Source: CAZJVD01 sp964549505 (GTDB lineage Bacteria > Bdellovibrionota > UBA1018 > CAZJVD01). Taken from it: DNA of 64,000 nt. Positions 60,543 to 64,000 of this stretch are shown here, piece by piece. Under the pieces are notes generated by a model. It had not been told where the DNA came from. It saw only the letters and a list, made by a program, of their open reading frames with translations, and did no database searches. The position numbers and the translations under genes were made by a program. Numbering within the stretch: position 1 is the stretch's first letter; each line of letters opens with the position of its first letter. Location: assembly GCA_964549505.1 (NCBI GenBank), contig CAZJVD010000014.1, forward strand, positions 6,078 to 70,077, written 5' to 3'.

Positions 60543-62561
60543 ATGACTACTAAAGCCGATAAGACTGTGGGTATGTGTGCACGCACGGTCGCAAGAGTTA
60601 CCGTTCTACTGTTCGCGACGTTCGGGTACGCCTCCACAGCGCTCGCCGAAAGCGTCTGCTCGCGCATTGGCGATCCCGGTTTTAGAAACTGCTGCCACTC
60701 TGCAGAGCGAGTGGATTCGGCACTCCAGCTCCTGTGTGAACACCCCCGCCCCGACCTGAGCGCCCGTCCGTCAGCCGCCGAATGCGCCAGGCTTCGCGTG
60801 GCAAAAGAGCGCGGGATGGCGTTAGCATTCGCAGGCGATCACAGCATTGGCGTACAAAACCACCGAAAAGTCGCTCAAGCTCGTGGCGAATACGATGCTT
60901 ACAAAGATGCGGCTTACATCACCGGCGATCTTCGTAAAATCCGCAGGCTCTGTACGACAGAGCAGTACAAAGAGTGGCCCTTCGATACGTTTACACGGCA
61001 AATGAGCCAAGACTGGTCGACTATCGATCCAAAGATGGAGACCGAAGTCACGGCATGGGCCCGTGAAAACACCCTGCTGTTTTTGAATGGTAAGGAAAGC
61101 GTGGAGCTTTCCTTTTTTCCTTATCGTGCGCAGCAAGCCGGTATCGTTCGGTCCCAAGAGCGCACTGCGACCAAGAGTGAAGACCCACGCCGACCTACTC
61201 TCTATGATCTGGTTGCGAAACTGACGGATGAGCTCGAACCGCAGTGCGAAGCCCTCGGCCTCGGTCGCTACGACACGTGGATCGAAGAGACGAATGCCGA
61301 GATGCATAAGTTTCAAGCGGCTTTTGACGAGTTCCGAGCGCAGACCGATCCGCGCTTAAAGAAAAACTATCTTCAGAAAGACGAGATCGACGGGACTCGC
61401 CTTCGTAAAACGGACGATGCCGAAGGGGACCTTTTGAGCTGTGTTGGAAACGAGCCAGCTGCTCCACTGTTTGTAAGCTTCCGCATGTATCCAGCCGCTT
61501 GGCCTTACGGTCGGATCGCACAGCTCAAGGATCTACTCGCCTACGACACCCAGGGACCCTGCGCGGAGCATGTCAGTACGCTACTAGCGCTCTACTACGA
61601 CGGTCCCCGATCAGCGGCAGAACAGCTGATCGAGCGTCAACGACAGTTTGAGGAACGGTACTTTCGTGAGTTCTCTGAGTTCGCGTTCCGCTTACAACTT
61701 GGACCCCCCGATACTGAAGGTATGCCTTTCGATCAAGTGATCCGGCAGATTGAGGCCGGCTACACCCAGTCGGTCGCTCCCCAGCTTCTACGAAATCTTC
61801 GCGAGACAAGCGATCCAGCATCGACTGCGTTCGATCCGGCCTTTTTCAATTGGCACCCGGACGACGAGTTTCCTGTTTTGGAGGAGCTTACCAACCGATC
61901 CGATCTGGTTTCCGAGTTTCGCCTGCAGACCGACACCGTCGCGGCCTGGACTGAGGATGTCTGCCAGTACTGCAGTGATCGAATATTGGGCGAGTGTAAC
62001 TCGCCAGGTGACTCACGAAAGGTCGTTCCAGTCTGGCCCATCACTGCGACCGAGATACAAGACTCGTTCGACGGGCTTCGCGATGTTATAAAGTCCACAC
62101 CGAACCTCCCATCTGTCCGTTACGCCTGGCCGCTTTCCGATGAATCGCTCGGTGCCTCGGTCGATAAACAACAGCTTGGCGACGAAAGCATCAATGCGTC
62201 GTTCGCTCATGCTGGATCAAGATACTGGTTGTGGCTCGATCTTCCGCCTTTGGTCTTTGCGGACGAATCGTGGAGTACACACGAAGACATCGTACGCCGT
62301 CTGGATTGCAAAGAAGTCATTCAGAACGTGATCGCCAAGCGCATCGCTCTTGACCTTCAATCATGGAAACCTCTGGTCACCGAGGCGATGGACACATTCC
62401 GGGAGCGTTACAAGGTCGAGCAGAGAAACCTGGTCTCTGCTTGTAGCGCGTCCTCACGTCGAATGACCGAGGCGGCGAGTTCCCTCGACGATCCTAAAGT
62501 CCAAGAAAACATAAGAGACGTGGTCGACCGCCTTAATAAGGGCGCCCAACGGGCTCGCTGA
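60543..62561 (+). CDS. Large exported protein of unknown function
   Basis: The frame opens at 60324, but ATG 60543 begins the convincing signal peptide (CARTVARVTVLLFATFGYASTALA), giving 672 residues. The mature N-terminus has clustered cysteines (SVCSRIGDPGFRNCCHSAER, QLLCEHPRP, AECARL), and more occur near residue 520 (DVCQYCSDRILGECNS), all suggesting disulfides in an oxidising compartment. The body is helical with many Arg/Glu. No domain is recognised. It belongs to the same class of large exported unknown proteins seen at 9.8 and 53 kb. Confidence 0.65.
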   Translation: MTTKADKTVGMCARTVARVTVLLFATFGYASTALAESVCSRIGDPGFRNCCHSAERVDSALQLLCEHPRPDLSARPSAAECARLRVAKERGMALAFAGDHSIGVQNHRKVAQARGEYDAYKDAAYITGDLRKIRRLCTTEQYKEWPFDTFTRQMSQDWSTIDPKMETEVTAWARENTLLFLNGKESVELSFFPYRAQQAGIVRSQERTATKSEDPRRPTLYDLVAKLTDELEPQCEALGLGRYDTWIEETNAEMHKFQAAFDEFRAQTDPRLKKNYLQKDEIDGTRLRKTDDAEGDLLSCVGNEPAAPLFVSFRMYPAAWPYGRIAQLKDLLAYDTQGPCAEHVSTLLALYYDGPRSAAEQLIERQRQFEERYFREFSEFAFRLQLGPPDTEGMPFDQVIRQIEAGYTQSVAPQLLRNLRETSDPASTAFDPAFFNWHPDDEFPVLEELTNRSDLVSEFRLQTDTVAAWTEDVCQYCSDRILGECNSPGDSRKVVPVWPITATEIQDSFDGLRDVIKSTPNLPSVRYAWPLSDESLGASVDKQQLGDESINASFAHAGSRYWLWLDLPPLVFADESWSTHEDIVRRLDCKEVIQNVIAKRIALDLQSWKPLVTEAMDTFRERYKVEQRNLVSACSASSRRMTEAASSLDDPKVQENIRDVVDRLNKGAQRAR

Positions 62562-62591
62562 AATCGGGACGCAGTCGGCGTATTACCGCGA

Positions 62592-63770
62592 CTACGGCAC
62601 GATGTTCGTCAGCATCTGATACCACTCCGGTAAGCGCTTATTGAACGCAAGGCGCTGGTATTCTTCGCCGTACGTCTTCACCGTCGACTGTTCGAGCGGG
62701 AACCAAATCGCGACCCCTTGAGCGGCCGAATATCCATCGGTCGTACGATTGATGACGACATAGTTTTCAAGCACTGAACCAAGCTCTTCGAACTCGGCAA
62801 ATTCAGTAAGATCCATGCTTTCTCGAAGCCGCGTTAGAAAGTCTCCGAGGTCCATGTAATCGCGATAGTAGAAGCGCTGGGCGTTCTGAGCAGCTGTCAG
62901 GATATCCTGCTTAGCCATCTCACCCACAAAGTCGACTCCGGCCGCGAGCGATCTTAGTTTCTCGTTGATCTGATCGGCATAAGCGAGATCGTACATGGCG
63001 AGCGTCACGTCGGCATAGCCTTGTGAACCATCTTGATATGATTTCACGTACTCTTCGACCAGATACGTGCCGAGTTCTCGAGGGGTCGCTTCTGGATTTT
63101 TTGCAAGCTCAGCAAGCCACGTATCGTACGGCCAACCTGGACCTGGCTCTAACTCTTCAGAGCCGACAAAGTAGTCAACCGCTTCACGCATTTCCTCGGA
63201 AACCTCGTGCATACCCATGAGGCAGGCGTCGCTTCCGTAGATATCAATACGATTTCCCGTCGTTTCAAAAACGGTTCTCATCGCTAATCCAAGCTGCTCG
63301 GTTGTTATATGATTACCTGAAATATCGTCGTGACTGATCGAGCGGAAGAGCTCTTCTTCTTCACGCAGATGCCATCCACTTCCATGATTCCAAACATCGA
63401 CGAAGTAATGCTTCGCTGGGTACTTCTCCATACCCCACTGTATGAACTCGATCAGAGCTTGATAGTCGCCCATATCGACGCGAGGCATTTCCTCGATAAC
63501 CGGAGAAGACACGTTAGTTGGATTGCGGTCCTTACGAACCAACAAACGCTTGGTCGTGTCGGATTTCATGCTCGCCCACTGGACAACGATCGCGCGTTCC
63601 TGTGAGGAACCTACCGCTTCCATCTCGTTGATGTCGTCCGTACCGAAAGAATCGAGGTTGTTATGGCCGTTCAAGAAAACAAGAATGGTCCATTCGCGAG
63701 CTTCGGCTCGTGACATCACCCCAAAGCTCAACAGCATCCCAGCAAGCACAGCGATCGTGCGCAATTTCAT
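62592..63770 (-). CDS. Secreted clostripain-family (C11) cysteine peptidase
   Basis: 392 residues with a signal peptide (KLRTIAVLAGMLLSFGVMSRAEA). The caspase-like fold of clostripain shows from WTILVFLNGHNNLDSFG, the catalytic histidine in VDVWNHGSGW and the catalytic cysteine in IYGSDACLMGMHEVSEEM. The C-terminal part (AQGVAIWFPLE) is also typical. The family cleaves after Arg or Lys and is often self-processed. It reads toward the 60.5-kb exported gene and has a 230-base upstream region up to the window edge. Confidence 0.9.
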   Translation of the reverse strand: MKLRTIAVLAGMLLSFGVMSRAEAREWTILVFLNGHNNLDSFGTDDINEMEAVGSSQERAIVVQWASMKSDTTKRLLVRKDRNPTNVSSPVIEEMPRVDMGDYQALIEFIQWGMEKYPAKHYFVDVWNHGSGWHLREEEELFRSISHDDISGNHITTEQLGLAMRTVFETTGNRIDIYGSDACLMGMHEVSEEMREAVDYFVGSEELEPGPGWPYDTWLAELAKNPEATPRELGTYLVEEYVKSYQDGSQGYADVTLAMYDLAYADQINEKLRSLAAGVDFVGEMAKQDILTAAQNAQRFYYRDYMDLGDFLTRLRESMDLTEFAEFEELGSVLENYVVINRTTDGYSAAQGVAIWFPLEQSTVKTYGEEYQRLAFNKRLPEWYQMLTNIVP

Positions 63771-64000
63771 CTGAAACCCTCCGTAGTGTTCCAGACTATT
63801 AGAGACGATCGCGATTCACATTTCAATCAGATGAGGGCGCGTGCGTGTTTTATAAGAGCCGCGCTAAGACCGTTTAAAACTGGCCCACTTGAGTGAGTAG
63901 ACTAGCAGTATGATTGTAGTGCAACTCTTTGGAATGGAATGAGATTTGCCTTTGCTCTGAGCAGTGCAGCTCTCTTGTCCTAATCAGACCTGTTCAATCC
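63771..64000. other. Upstream region at window end
   Basis: 230 bases upstream of the clostripain-type gene. No gene and no firm promoter can be identified on either strand. A gene to the right would have its 5' part outside the window. Confidence 0.3.

Noticed and set aside
1..64000. CRISPR arrays, insertion sequences, rRNA genes
   Set aside because: No regularly spaced repeats, transposase-like frames or rRNA sequence could be seen in the window.

Overview
The window reads as a chromosomal segment of a Gram-negative bacterium of roughly 52-54% GC (estimated by eye). It encodes lipoproteins, outer-membrane beta-barrels, a BamB-like lipoprotein and a LolC/E-type permease. It also has a cdaA-cdaR-glmM block and many signal-peptide proteins that I cannot place in any family. 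Together these suggest a Bdellovibrionota / Oligoflexia-like or deltaproteobacterium-like lineage. That placement is inference; no rRNA gene is present to confirm it.

Layout. 1-8.6 kb: a glycosyltransferase (cut by the window edge), purB, an outer-membrane barrel protein, a FadJ/FadB-type beta-oxidation enzyme, a LolC/E-like permease and an ETHE1-like metallo-hydrolase. 8.6-16.6 kb: mostly exported proteins of unknown function, one DUF72 protein, and an AT-rich patch holding a decayed helix-turn-helix fragment next to an elongator tRNA-Met. 16.8-25.8 kb: a dense forward run tilS, ftsH, cdaA, cdaR (ybbR), glmM, pdxJ, nnr, tsaE. 26.8-34.2 kb: a second dense forward run, Rrf2 regulator, cysteine desulfurase, mnmA, mtaB-like, rnc, era, der. 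This couples sulfur mobilisation and tRNA thiolation to ribosome-assembly GTPases. 34.2-45.1 kb: two reverse-strand barrel genes, then a YfgM-like TPR protein and a BamB-like lipoprotein, a 7TM-DISM-type membrane sensor, small genes including arfB, a Fic protein behind a perfect 22-bp palindrome, and a wecB plus PIG-L deacetylase pair.

45.1-48.8 kb holds a head-to-tail tandem duplication of about 1.8 kb. Each unit carries a promoter and a 548-residue exported protein made of helical repeats plus a C-terminal RAP domain. Copy 2 keeps the conserved acidic and histidine residues of RAP and copy 1 has lost them. Downstream on the reverse strand are serA, a lipoprotein gene and a methyltransferase gene. 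52.0-57.3 kb is a forward three-gene operon of exported proteins: a nucleotidyltransferase/poly(A)-polymerase-like protein, a 953-residue protein with a Cys-His pair, and a GT-B-like protein. The window ends with small exported proteins, an aldehyde dehydrogenase, another large exported unknown and a secreted clostripain-family (C11) peptidase.

The best candidates for something undescribed are the exported RAP pair and the exported nucleotidyltransferase-like operon a few kilobases away. Both put folds normally found on RNA inside the cell behind signal peptides. The Fic gene with its palindrome looks like a self-contained autoregulated AMP-transfer module. Alternating conserved operons with lineage-specific exported genes would fit a bacterium that interacts with other cells, but nothing in the sequence proves that lifestyle.
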